In this document: one piece after another, positions 16,436 to 23,638 of the stretch
Position numbering within the stretch: the first letter of the stretch is position 1
Layout of the letters: the number at the start of each line of letters is the position of its first letter
Source: Clostridia bacterium
Lineage (GTDB): Bacteria; Bacillota; Clostridia; Oscillospirales; Acutalibacteraceae
Assembly (NCBI GenBank): GCA_017465825.1
Contig: JAFTVI010000035.1
Span: forward strand, 1 to 64,000
Direction of reading: 5' to 3'
Length of the DNA: 64,000 nt
The notes under the pieces: generated by a model
Databases searched by the model: none
The model's input: the letters and a program-made list of their open reading frames with translations, nothing else
Told to the model about the DNA's origin: nothing
Position numbers and translations under genes: made by a program

Positions 16436-16601
16436 CAATGATATATCGCTTGCGCGATATGATATACGGCGTTGCCGTATGATAAACTTGCTTCGCAAGC
16501 ATGATATAATATCCGTTCCCTTCATACGCGAAGCGTATATCATCTGCGAAGCAGATATCATAGCGACAGGTATATTATCCGTGACCGTAGGGAACGGATA
16601 T
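16436..16601. repeat. Mosaic hairpin repeat element R4
   Basis: Short palindromes (ATATCGCTTGCGCGATAT, ACGGCGTTGCCGT, CTTGCTTCGCAAG, ACGCGAAGCGT, CTGCGAAGCAG) separated by ATGATA in the left half and TATCAT in the right half. An outer pair ATATCCGTTCCCT/AGGGAACGGATAT (about 16509 and 16590) frames the right part. It lies between the four-helix-bundle gene and the tRNA terminator. Confidence 0.75.
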
Positions 16602-16606
16602 CATTG

Positions 16607-16647
16607 AAAAAAGTCCTTTTTGTCTGGTAGACAAAAGGGACTTTTTT
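16607..16647 (-). terminator. Intrinsic terminator after tRNA-Val
   Basis: Long stem AAAAAAGTCC.../...GGACTTTTTT around inner TGTCT/AGACA. On the minus strand it begins 2 nt after the encoded CCA and ends in six T. A-tracts on both sides make it potentially bidirectional. Confidence 0.85.
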
Positions 16648-16649
16648 CG

Positions 16650-16725
16650 TGGTGGACGATAACGGACTCGAACCGCTGACCCTTCGCACGTCAAGCGAAT
16701 GCTCTACCAACTGAGCTAATCGTCC
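16650..16725 (-). tRNA. tRNA-Val (anticodon GAC)
   Basis: On the minus strand the acceptor GGACGAT pairs with ATCGTCC. The D arm (TAGCTCAGTTGGTAGAGC), anticodon stem TTCGC/GCGAA with loop TTGACGT (anticodon GAC) and T arm (GCGGTTCGAGTCCGT) are all intact. The discriminator A is followed by an encoded CCA. GAC reads valine codons GUC/GUU. Confidence 0.95.
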
Positions 16726-16844
16726 TTATTGAATTGCCAAGTCATTATACACTAACAGAAGGCAAAAATCAAGTGGTATTTTAATTATTTTAATAAATTT
16801 GAAAAAAACTGAAAATTTATGGTGCAATTTGCTTTAATGTATAG

Positions 16845-16916
16845 TATAATAATTATGTATACGTTCAGAAAGGAGGAACGGCGAGGAATTTTTCATTCCG
16901 AGGTCGCACGGTATTT
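16845..16916 (+). promoter_or_regulatory. Structured leader of cysE
   Basis: TATAAT (16845-16850) is the likely -10 box. A strong AGGAGG (16871-16876) lies 40 nt before the cysE ATG, but a hairpin between them (GCGAGGAAT at 16881-16889 with ATTCC and TCGC at 16895-16907) would bring it to about 13 nt. This may control translation. No T-box sequence is present. Confidence 0.45.
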
Positions 16917-17540
16917 ATGTTCAATCAGCTTAAAGAAGATATCCGATGTGTAAAGGACAGAGACCCTGCGGCTACGTCGGTCCTTGAGATATTGCTTCTC
17001 TATCCGGGACTTCGTGCTGTCAGGTCACACCGCAGGGCGCACTGGTGTCACAAGCACAATCTGCATTTTTTTGCACGCTGGATATCTCAGCGCACGGTGA
17101 GAAAAACGGGTATTGAAATACATCCCGGTGCAACGATAGGCAAAAGGTTTTTTATTGACCACGGTACGGGCGTCGTTATAGGTGAAACAACCGAGATCGG
17201 CGATGACGTTACCATTTATCAGGGTGTAACCCTGGGCGGTACGGGTAAAGATGTGGGCAAACGACATCCTACAGTAGGCAACAATGTTATGATCGGTGCC
17301 GGTGCAAAGGTCTTAGGCCCCGTCAGAATCGGTGACAACACAAAGATTGCCGCAGGTTCAGTTGTTTTATCGGAGATTCCGCCCAATTCAACCGCAGTGG
17401 GTACGCCTGCAAGAGTTGTAAAGCAGGACGGCGTCAAGGTTGAAAGTCTTGACCAGATACACATTCCCGACCCTGTTGCACAGGAGCTTGAACGGCTTGA
17501 AAATATGATAAAAACACTTTCAGATACAATTTCAAAATAA
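16917..17540 (+). CDS. cysE: Serine O-acetyltransferase
   Basis: A 207-residue serine acetyltransferase making O-acetylserine from serine and acetyl-CoA, the first step of cysteine synthesis. The N-terminal helical domain (MFNQLKEDIRCVKDRDPAA) and the left-handed beta-helix of hexapeptide repeats (IEIHPGATIG to AGSVVLSEI) are clear. The active-site Asp/His regions are FIDHGTGVVIGE and GKRHPTVG. AVGTPARVVK closes the domain. It sits 12 nt before cysS, a common Firmicutes pairing of cysteine supply with cysteinyl-tRNA synthesis. The start at 17 kb matches family starts, though the close Shine-Dalgarno is weak. Confidence 0.93.
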   Translation: MFNQLKEDIRCVKDRDPAATSVLEILLLYPGLRAVRSHRRAHWCHKHNLHFFARWISQRTVRKTGIEIHPGATIGKRFFIDHGTGVVIGETTEIGDDVTIYQGVTLGGTGKDVGKRHPTVGNNVMIGAGAKVLGPVRIGDNTKIAAGSVVLSEIPPNSTAVGTPARVVKQDGVKVESLDQIHIPDPVAQELERLENMIKTLSDTISK

Positions 17541-17552
17541 AGGAGAAAAGTT

Positions 17553-18968
17553 ATGCTTTTATATAATTCAGCAACAAGAAAAAAGGACGAATTTATTCCC
17601 CATACAGAGGGCAAGGTCAATATGTACACCTGCGGCCCTACGGTTTATCATTTTGCCCACATCGGCAATCTGAGAACATACATTATGGAGGATGCTCTCG
17701 AAAAATATCTCCGCTATATCGGTTATGATGTAAACAGAGTTATGAACATCACCGACGTGGGACATCTTTCAAGCGATGCCGACACAGGTGAGGACAAAAT
17801 GCTCAAGGGCGCAAAGCGTGAGAAAAAAACGGTTATGGAAATTGCAAAATTCTATACCGATGCGTTTTTCTCCGATTGCGAAAAGCTCAATATCAAACGC
17901 CCCGATGTTGTAGAGCCTGCAACCAACTGCATTGCAGAGTTTATCAATATGGTTCAGGGCCTTCTTGACGGCGGTTACGCATATATCGCAGGCGGTAACG
18001 TCTATTTTGATACATCCAAACTTGATGATTACTATGTTTTCAACAACTTTGATGCAGAAGATCTTGCAGTAGGCGTGCGTGACAGCGTTTCAGAGGATGA
18101 AAATAAGAGAAACAAGACAGACTTCGTGCTCTGGTTTACAAAATCAAAATTTGAAGATCAGGAGCTTAAATGGGACAGTCCCTGGGGTGTGGGTTATCCC
18201 GGCTGGCATATTGAATGTTCCGCTATCAGCATCAAGCACAACGGTGAATATCTTGACATTCATTGCGGCGGTATTGACAACGCATTCCCTCATCACACCA
18301 ATGAAATCGCACAGAGTGAGGCATTTTTAGGTCATCCCTGGTGTAAATATTGGTTCCACGTGCTTCATCTTAACACATCAAACGGCAAAATGAGCAAGTC
18401 AAAGGGTGAATTCCTGACAGTTTCACTTCTTGAGGAAAAAGGCTACAATCCCCTTGCATACCGTTTCTTCTGCCTGCAGTCGCATTACAGAAAGTCGCAG
18501 GAGTTCTCATTTGAGGCTCTCGACAATGCACAGTCTGCATTCAATAAGCTTGTCGCAAGAGTTGCCGCTCTTAAAAATGAGGGCGAGGTTGATATGGCTG
18601 TTGCTGAAAAATACAGCAAGCAGTTCAGCGATGTTCTCGGCAACGATATGAACACATCTCTCGCCGTAACGGCTGTTTACGATGCTCTCAAGGCTGACAC
18701 AAACGATGCAACAAAGCTTTATATCATCAACGATTTTGACAGAGTTCTTTCACTTGACCTTGCAGAACAGGCAAAGGCTTACAATGAAAAGTCTGTAGCT
18801 CCCGCAGCAAACGAAGAGGATGCAGAAATTGACGCTCTCGTGGCACAGAGAACACAGGCAAGAAAAGACAAGAACTGGGCAGAGGCTGACAGAATCCGTG
18901 ACGAGCTCAACGCAAGAGGAATCGTTCTTACAGACACCCCCGAAGGCGTTAAATGGTCAAGAAAATAA
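17553..18968 (+). CDS. cysS: Cysteinyl-tRNA synthetase
   Basis: A 471-residue class I aminoacyl-tRNA synthetase that charges tRNA-Cys. YTCGPTVYHFAHIGNLRTY holds the zinc Cys and the HIGH-type motif (HIGN); GGIDNAFPHHTNEIAQSE holds further zinc ligands; KMSKSKGEF at about residue 278 is the KMSKS loop. The C-terminal helical domain carries ARKDKNWAEADRIRDEL, typical of CysS. Start at 17553 behind AAAGGAGAAAAGTT. Full length for the family; cotranscribed with cysE. Confidence 0.97.
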   Translation: MLLYNSATRKKDEFIPHTEGKVNMYTCGPTVYHFAHIGNLRTYIMEDALEKYLRYIGYDVNRVMNITDVGHLSSDADTGEDKMLKGAKREKKTVMEIAKFYTDAFFSDCEKLNIKRPDVVEPATNCIAEFINMVQGLLDGGYAYIAGGNVYFDTSKLDDYYVFNNFDAEDLAVGVRDSVSEDENKRNKTDFVLWFTKSKFEDQELKWDSPWGVGYPGWHIECSAISIKHNGEYLDIHCGGIDNAFPHHTNEIAQSEAFLGHPWCKYWFHVLHLNTSNGKMSKSKGEFLTVSLLEEKGYNPLAYRFFCLQSHYRKSQEFSFEALDNAQSAFNKLVARVAALKNEGEVDMAVAEKYSKQFSDVLGNDMNTSLAVTAVYDALKADTNDATKLYIINDFDRVLSLDLAEQAKAYNEKSVAPAANEEDAEIDALVAQRTQARKDKNWAEADRIRDELNARGIVLTDTPEGVKWSRK

Positions 18969-18975
18969 TTGGTTT

Positions 18976-19000
18976 AACCGTCGGAAATCCGGCGGTTTTT
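18976..19000 (+). terminator. Intrinsic terminator after cysS
   Basis: 9-bp stem AACCGTCGG/CCGGCGGTT with loop AAAT (one G-T pair), followed by TTTTT. A near copy occurs at 20664-20688. Confidence 0.88.
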
Positions 19001-19031
19001 GCTGTTGTTTTAACCAAAAGATAAAATTCTC

Positions 19032-19060
19032 TTGACAAAGCAGATATATATAGATATAAT
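19032..19060 (+). promoter_or_regulatory. Consensus sigma-A promoter of the barnase-like gene
   Basis: Perfect TTGACA (19032-19037), 17-nt spacer, perfect TATAAT (19055-19060). This is the strongest match to consensus in this part of the window. Predicted start near 19067, directly before the LexA-type box. Confidence 0.85.
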
Positions 19061-19070
19061 ATTAATTGAT

Positions 19071-19084
19071 AGAACAAATGTTCT
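19071..19084. promoter_or_regulatory. LexA/SOS-type operator
   Basis: A 14-bp palindrome AGAACAAATGTTCT fits the Firmicutes LexA core GAAC-N4-GTTC. It sits about +5 to +18 from the predicted start of the barnase promoter, a position where a repressor would block transcription. Confidence 0.6.
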
Positions 19085-19099
19085 TATAAATTTGATTTT

Positions 19100-19711
19100 A
19101 TGGAGGAATTTGTAAATGATAAATATTTTGTAAGAAAAACGATTGTGTATTATGATGAATCTGTTTTTTCTGAAAAAGGTTTGTTTGATACATTTGAGCC
19201 GATTACAACGCAAAGTTCAAATTATACAAATTGGAGAGCTATACTTGATTTAAAAACTTGTATTGAGTGTCGTTTAAGACACGGTAAGATTTACAGCATA
19301 GATGAGGATGTTGTACCTGCTCCGCCGTTGCATAATAATTGCAGATGTGATATTATGCTTATGGAATCAATTGTTTCGGGAAATGCTACAAAAAATAGTA
19401 ATGACGGTGCGGATTATTGGCTTAAACATTTTGGCATATTGCCGGAATATTATGTATCTTCAAGAGATTTAGAAAAATTGGGATGGCGATATGGGAACCG
19501 ACCTGCAAAGTTTGCTCCGGGAAAAATGTATTCAAAAGGAGTTTATGAAAACTTTGACGGTCGTCTGCCTGATGCACCCGGTAGGATATGGTATGAGGCA
19601 GATATAAACTATTATGAAGGAAGAAGAAACAGACACAGGATTTTGTGGTCAAATGACGGACTTGTTTTTGTAACCTACGACCATTATGCTACATTTTATG
19701 AGATTGTATAG
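19100..19711 (+). CDS. Barnase-type ribonuclease with N-terminal phage-head-like Cys/His domain
   Basis: A 203-residue two-part protein. Residues about 50-88 hold CIECRLRHGK and PLHNNCRCDIM, like the metal-binding part of SPP1 gp7/Mu F minor head proteins. Residues 105-203 align with Bacillus barnase along the whole chain: YWLKHFGILPEYYVS, LEKLGW, FAPGK, GRIWYEADINYYEGRRNRHR and TYDHYATFYEIV. The catalytic residues Glu73, Arg83, Arg87 and His102 of barnase correspond to E166, R176, R180 and H195, so it should be an active RNase. No signal peptide. The barstar-like gene follows 9 nt later. The ATG at 19100 lacks a ribosome-binding site; GGAGG at 19102-19106 faces an out-of-frame ATG at 19116, so the true start is uncertain. 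Confidence 0.85.
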   Translation: MEEFVNDKYFVRKTIVYYDESVFSEKGLFDTFEPITTQSSNYTNWRAILDLKTCIECRLRHGKIYSIDEDVVPAPPLHNNCRCDIMLMESIVSGNATKNSNDGADYWLKHFGILPEYYVSSRDLEKLGWRYGNRPAKFAPGKMYSKGVYENFDGRLPDAPGRIWYEADINYYEGRRNRHRILWSNDGLVFVTYDHYATFYEIV

Positions 19712-19720
19712 GAGACTATT

Positions 19721-20032
19721 ATGGAAGAAAAGAAAACAATAATATTAGATTTGACTGGTTGTAAATATTTGGGAGAACTTCACGAGCGAATTAGAGTAGC
19801 TTTTGATTTTCCTGAATGGTATGGAGCTAATTTAAGTGCGTTTGATGACCTATTGTGGACCGAATGTGATGCAGAAGAATTGATAATAATCGGTGAAAAA
19901 ACTTTACCAAATGAATTTGAAAGAGTAATTTCTCAAATTCATAGAATTTTGGATAAAAAAGTGGAGCAGACAAAAGAAGATCATTCGCTGTATGATGATA
20001 TAAAACTATTTTCTTACATAATTGAAAGTTGA
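19721..20032 (+). CDS. Barstar-like RNase inhibitor
   Basis: A 103-residue barstar-family protein. IILDLTGCKYLGELHERI and the FPEWYGANLSAFDDLLW segment (Trp, Tyr, Asn, Asp and Trp at the barstar inhibitor-helix positions) are the family signature. It should bind the barnase domain of the neighbouring protein and block its active site. Start at 19721 behind TAGGAGACTATT. The 9-nt gap to the toxin gene implies one transcript, so antidote and toxin are made together. Confidence 0.9.
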   Translation: MEEKKTIILDLTGCKYLGELHERIRVAFDFPEWYGANLSAFDDLLWTECDAEELIIIGEKTLPNEFERVISQIHRILDKKVEQTKEDHSLYDDIKLFSYIIES

Positions 20033-20057
20033 AAGGGTAGGGTTATCTTCTCTTTCA

Positions 20058-20086
20058 TTGACACGAATAGAAATCTATGGTAAAAT
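20058..20086 (+). promoter_or_regulatory. Promoter of the YcxB-like gene
   Basis: TTGACA (20058-20063), 17-nt spacer, TAAAAT (20081-20086), 20 nt before the start codon. Confidence 0.7.
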
Positions 20087-20105
20087 AATATCAAGAGGTG
20101 ATATT

Positions 20106-20657
20106 ATGCATTATCGTATCAACGTAAATCTTACGGAAGAGGATTATTTTCAGTTCAATAAGTTTGTACAGTTTTATGCACCTGCCGGAAAAAAGAATTT
20201 TACAACAGCACGCATAATAATATCATTGTTACCCGTAATGATAGCTTTTCTCGCAGGTATACACTCCGGATTTAATACTGAATTGTTAGCAGGAATAATA
20301 TTGATGATACCTGTATCAGTTCTGGTGTTTTTTACATTCAAGCCGTTTATTTGGTTTACTACAAAATTGCAGATTAAAGCTATGATGAAAAAAGGCGCTC
20401 TCTATTCTCCCGTTTCTTGTGTAGAGTTTTATGATGATCATCTGGTTGATTACACACCGCAGAAACAGGTTCAGATCAATTATTCATCTTTTAGCTCCGC
20501 TTATGTGGTAAATTCCGGTATTGTATATTTGTTTGAAAATGCAGTAAATGGAGTTATCGTGCCGATTTCATCATTTTCTTCTGCTGAGGAATGGAACAGC
20601 TTTATTAATTTTATCTCGTCAAAGACAGGCAATGTAACTGCTGTTCGTATGAAATAG
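20106..20657 (+). CDS. YcxB-like membrane protein
   Basis: A 183-residue protein with two central membrane helices (about residues 37-80) between short soluble parts. The C-terminal half (YDDHLVDYTPQKQVQINYSSF, then VYLFENAVNGVIVPISSF) resembles the YcxB-like domain, a PH-like fold of unknown role. Start at 20106 with AGAGGTGAT upstream; the longer frame from 20022 overlaps barstar and is rejected. It has its own promoter and terminator, so it is independent of the toxin pair. Confidence 0.7.
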   Translation: MHYRINVNLTEEDYFQFNKFVQFYAPAGKKNFTTARIIISLLPVMIAFLAGIHSGFNTELLAGIILMIPVSVLVFFTFKPFIWFTTKLQIKAMMKKGALYSPVSCVEFYDDHLVDYTPQKQVQINYSSFSSAYVVNSGIVYLFENAVNGVIVPISSFSSAEEWNSFINFISSKTGNVTAVRMK

Positions 20658-20663
20658 AAATAT

Positions 20664-20688
20664 AACCGCTGGAAATCCGGCGGTTTTT
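20664..20688 (+). terminator. Intrinsic terminator after the YcxB-like gene
   Basis: Stem AACCGCTGG/CCGGCGGTT with loop AAAT and TTTTT tail, 6 nt after the stop. Near-identical to the cysS terminator at 18976. Confidence 0.88.
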
Positions 20689-20749
20689 GTTGTAATTGGT
20701 ATGTCCGTTGTGGTAAAATAAATTAAAATCTGATGTAAAAGGTGATAAT

Positions 20750-21193
20750 ATGAACGACAAGTATGCAAAAATTAAGGAGCTTTCCGCCCCTGCGTATGAT
20801 TTTGTGCTTAAAATGATGAATGAAGATGTTGCTGAAGGCAGACACGACCTCTCTGACGGCTCATTTGTAAACGTTATGACGTACGAAACAAAGCACCGCA
20901 AGGACTGCTGTTTTGAGGCTCATAAAAAGTATATCGATATTCAGATTATACTTGACGGCAGTGAAATAATCAGCACTCAGGATGTTAACGTTATGCATAA
21001 GTACGACTGTATTCAGCCCTTCGGTGACGGTGATACGGAGCTGTATGCTATCAATAACGAATGTGTTGACAATGTGCTGAATGCAGGTGATTTTATTATC
21101 CTCTGCCCCGAAGATGCACATATGCCCTGCGTATGCGTCGGCGGAAAGAAAACAGTCAGAAAAGCGGTTGTTAAGGTGGAAGTGAAACAATAA
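20750..21193 (+). CDS. YhcH/YjgK/YiaL-family protein
   Basis: A 147-residue cupin-like protein of the YhcH/YjgK/YiaL family. Metal-binding residues lie in FEAHKKYIDIQIIL and LCPEDAHMPCV. Relatives are linked to sialic acid and other sugar catabolism, perhaps as mutarotase or isomerase-like enzymes, but their reaction is not firmly settled. Start at 20750 behind AAAGGTGATAAT. The last codons AAA CAA TAA are formed by the first bases of repeat R5, so the natural C-terminus may have been changed by that element. Confidence 0.83.
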   Translation: MNDKYAKIKELSAPAYDFVLKMMNEDVAEGRHDLSDGSFVNVMTYETKHRKDCCFEAHKKYIDIQIILDGSEIISTQDVNVMHKYDCIQPFGDGDTELYAINNECVDNVLNAGDFIILCPEDAHMPCVCVGGKKTVRKAVVKVEVKQ

Positions 21194-21368
21194 TTTAGCG
21201 GAGCTAAATTATTGTTTGAAGTAAGAAGTAATAGTGAAGAAGGAATAAGTGTGGAAAAGGCTCCGCCTTTTGAACCGTTATAATGCTTAAAATCCAATCA
21301 CTACGCACAATCTTAAATGTTTATTTAATTATGAATTATGCATTATGAATTATGAATTAAATTATTGT
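21187..21368. repeat. Mosaic repeat element R5
   Basis: Opens with the hairpin ACAATAATTTA-gcggagc-TAAATTATTGT (21187-21215) and closes with TAAATTATTGT at 21358-21368. Inside are AAGGCTCCGCCTTTTG-type palindromes and ATTATGCATTATGAATTATG repeats. The left end supplies the YhcH stop codon. Confidence 0.8.
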
Positions 21369-21377
21369 TTTTTCCTG

Positions 21378-21406
21378 TTTACATCCGTGCTGTTTTGTGA
21401 TACAAT
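21378..21406 (+). promoter_or_regulatory. Promoter of the miaB operon
   Basis: TTTACA (21378-21383), 17-nt spacer, TACAAT (21401-21406), directly after repeat R5. Confidence 0.65.
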
Positions 21407-21444
21407 ATATTAGTTAAAGTATATCAACCGGCGGAGGAAATGCA

Positions 21445-22866
21445 ATGAGCGGTTATTCAGAAAAAAATCAAATATTTATTCCGCCTGCTGAGCTTGAAAA
21501 ACAGGTGAAGTTCACTTCTCTTGTGCACACGATGCTGGCGTCGCGCTATCCCGATTCACCCAAGGCATTTGTACACACATACGGCTGTCAGGGTAACGTG
21601 TCTGATTCGGAAAAAATCAAGGGTCAGCTGAAAAAAATGGGGTATTCATTCGTTGATTCACCCGAGGATGCAGACCTTGTGCTTTTTAATACCTGCGCCG
21701 TCCGCGAGCACGCAGAAGACAGGGTATTCGGCAACGTGGGCGCATTGAAGCCTATAAAAGAGAAGAAAAAGGATATGCTTATAGTGCTGTGTGGCTGTAT
21801 GATGCAGCAAAAGCACATTGCGGACAGAATCAAGCGCAGTTATCCTTACGTAAACCTTGTTTTCGGTACTTTTGCAATTCACAGACTGCCCGAAATGCTC
21901 TATACAGTGCTTTCAAGAGGTAAGCGTGTGTTTGAAATCGAAGAAAATGCAGGCACTATTGCCGAGGGACTTCCCACCGAGAGGGACAGAGGCGCAAAAG
22001 CGTGGCTCCCGATTATGTACGGCTGTAACAACTTCTGCTCATATTGCATTGTTCCCTATGTAAGGGGCAGGGAGCGGAGCAGACTTCCAGAGGATATTTT
22101 AGCCGAGGCGAGGGAGCTTGTGGCATCTGGCGCAAAGGATATTACACTTCTCGGGCAGAATGTCAACTCCTACGGCAAAAATCCCGATTGCGGTGTGAAT
22201 TTTGCATCCCTTATCCGTCAGATAAATGACATTGAGGGTGATTTCGTTATAAGATTTATGACATCTCACCCCAAGGATTGCACATATGAACTGCTTGATG
22301 CTATGGCGGAGTGCAAAAAGGTTGCAAGGCATCTGCATCTGCCCGTGCAGTCGGGTAACAACAGGGTACTTGCGGAAATGAACAGAAAATACACCCGTGA
22401 ACAGTATCTTGACCTTATTGCCTATGCAAAAAAGAGAATGCCCGATCTGTCGCTGACAAGTGATATTATCGTCGGTTTCCCCGGAGAAACATATGAGGAA
22501 TTCCTTGATACTGTCAGCCTTATAAAAGAGGTCGGGTATACATCTCTTTTCACTTTCATTTATTCAAAGCGCGAGGGCACAAAGGCGGCGTCAATGCCCG
22601 ACCCTGTCAGCTATAAGGAAAAGTCAAAGTGGTTTAAGGAGCTTTGTGACGCTCAGGAGGAAATTGCCGCCCGTCGTACCGCGTCTATGGTGGGCAAAAC
22701 CTACAGGGTGCTTGTTGAACCGAACGACAGAGAAGGCTGGCTCACAGGCAGGACAAGCGGTAACATCTCAATTGATTTTGAGGGTGACGCTGCACTTATA
22801 GGTCAGTTTGCCGAGATTGAAGTTACCGAGGCAAAGACCTGGATTCTTTACGGAAAAAAGAAATAA
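21445..22866 (+). CDS. miaB: tRNA-2-methylthio-N6-dimethylallyladenosine synthase
   Basis: A 473-residue radical-SAM methylthiotransferase that adds a methylthio group to i6A37 of tRNAs reading U-starting codons. The N-terminal UPF0004 domain binds one 4Fe-4S cluster (Cys in YGCQGN, NTCAVRE and CGCMMQQ). The radical SAM CxxxCxxC is CNNFCSYCIVPYVRGRE near residue 194. A TRAM domain ends the protein (VEPNDREGWLTGRTSGN). Start at 21445 behind GGCGGAGG. miaA, whose product makes its substrate, is five genes downstream in the same block. Confidence 0.96.
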   Translation: MSGYSEKNQIFIPPAELEKQVKFTSLVHTMLASRYPDSPKAFVHTYGCQGNVSDSEKIKGQLKKMGYSFVDSPEDADLVLFNTCAVREHAEDRVFGNVGALKPIKEKKKDMLIVLCGCMMQQKHIADRIKRSYPYVNLVFGTFAIHRLPEMLYTVLSRGKRVFEIEENAGTIAEGLPTERDRGAKAWLPIMYGCNNFCSYCIVPYVRGRERSRLPEDILAEARELVASGAKDITLLGQNVNSYGKNPDCGVNFASLIRQINDIEGDFVIRFMTSHPKDCTYELLDAMAECKKVARHLHLPVQSGNNRVLAEMNRKYTREQYLDLIAYAKKRMPDLSLTSDIIVGFPGETYEEFLDTVSLIKEVGYTSLFTFIYSKREGTKAASMPDPVSYKEKSKWFKELCDAQEEIAARRTASMVGKTYRVLVEPNDREGWLTGRTSGNISIDFEGDAALIGQFAEIEVTEAKTWILYGKKK

Positions 22867-22897
22867 TTATGTAAATTAAATTTAAGGAGATATAAAA

Positions 22898-23305
22898 ATG
22901 GACGTTATTGAACTTACAAGAGAATTAGGAAAGGCTATTCAGGCAGATCCCAGATATATTGAGCTTGCAGCCGCAAAGGAAGCTAACGACAACGACGATG
23001 CGCTCAACGCGCTTATCGGCAAGCTTAATCTTATCCAGATGTCATATCAGCACGAGGCTGAGGGCGAGGCAAACGAAGAGAAAATGGCAGGCTACGACAA
23101 GGAGTTCCGCGAGGTTTACTCTGAGGTTATGCTCAACGAGAATATGAAGAGATACGAAAACGCAAGACACGCTATTGACGATATGATGAACTATGTTATG
23201 CAGATTCTTTCACTTTGCGTCAACGGTGAAGACCCTGCAACCTGCGAGCCTCAGACACAGACAGACTGCACAGGCAGCTGTGCAACCTGCGGAGGATGCG
23301 GCTAA
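22898..23305 (+). CDS. YlbF/YmcA-family regulator with Cys-rich tail
   Basis: A 135-residue helical protein of the YlbF/YmcA (RicF/RicA) family: MDVIELTRELGKAIQADPRY, AYN-type helices and a long central helix. In Bacillus these proteins form the Ric complex, which carries Fe-S clusters and guides RNase Y cleavage. The tail here (CEPQTQTDCTGSCATCGGCG) has five Cys that could take part in cluster binding. Position between miaB and mutS parallels Bacillus miaB-ymcA-cotE-mutS-mutL. Start at 22898 after AAGGAGATATAAAA. Repeat R6 begins directly after its stop. Confidence 0.82.
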   Translation: MDVIELTRELGKAIQADPRYIELAAAKEANDNDDALNALIGKLNLIQMSYQHEAEGEANEEKMAGYDKEFREVYSEVMLNENMKRYENARHAIDDMMNYVMQILSLCVNGEDPATCEPQTQTDCTGSCATCGGCG

Positions 23306-23621
23306 ACAATAATTTATAGGCGTGAGCCTATAAATTATTGTAATGATGGTTGCCTTACGGCAAATGATGGTTTGCTACGCAAAATGATATATGACCTGCG
23401 GTCAAATGATATATTTGCCCTATGACAAATATTGTGGAAGGGTTTCGCCCTTACCCATTAAAAATTAAGCCGCTTTGCGGCTTCCTTAACAATTTGCCGA
23501 AGGCAAATTATATCACATTTGCAAAGCAAATATATCACATCCGCAACAGCGGATATATCACATTTTTCCGTAGGAAAAATATATCACTACAATAATTTAT
23601 CGCTGTGCGATAAATTATTGT
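23306..23621. repeat. Mosaic repeat element R6 (most complete copy)
   Basis: A 316-bp non-coding element between ylbF and mutS. Both ends are long hairpins: ACAATAATTTATAGGC paired with its complement (23306-23341) and ACAATAATTTATCGC with its complement (23589-23621). In between lie about eight small palindromes (TTGCCTTACGGCAA, TTGCTACGCAA, GACCTGCGGTC, GCCGCTTTGCGGC, TTTGCAAAGCAAA, TCCGCAACAGCGGA, TTTTCCGTAGGAAAA). Spacers read ATGATATAT on the left and ATATATCACAT on the right, so the element is inverted about its centre. Confidence 0.88.
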
Positions 23622-23638
23622 TTATGGGAGTGTGTTTT

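Noticed and set aside
16388-16561. N-terminal extension of the four-helix-bundle gene
   Set aside because: It is a translation of repeat R4; family length and the AGAAGGTG site support a start at 16387.
16845-16916. T-box riboswitch before cysE-cysS
   Set aside because: The leader is only about 60 nt, with no specifier loop, no conserved T-box sequence and no terminator.
23340-23590. Regularly spaced palindromes that resemble a CRISPR array
   Set aside because: The palindromes differ in sequence and there is no constant direct repeat of 24-40 nt with unique spacers; the constant part is only a spacer of 7-11 nt and it inverts at the centre. No cas genes are near.
23519-23638. Longer start of mutS inside the repeat region
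   Set aside because: The extra 40 residues are read from repeat R6, have no ribosome-binding site and do not match MutS N-termini; ATG 23639 has GGGAGTG.
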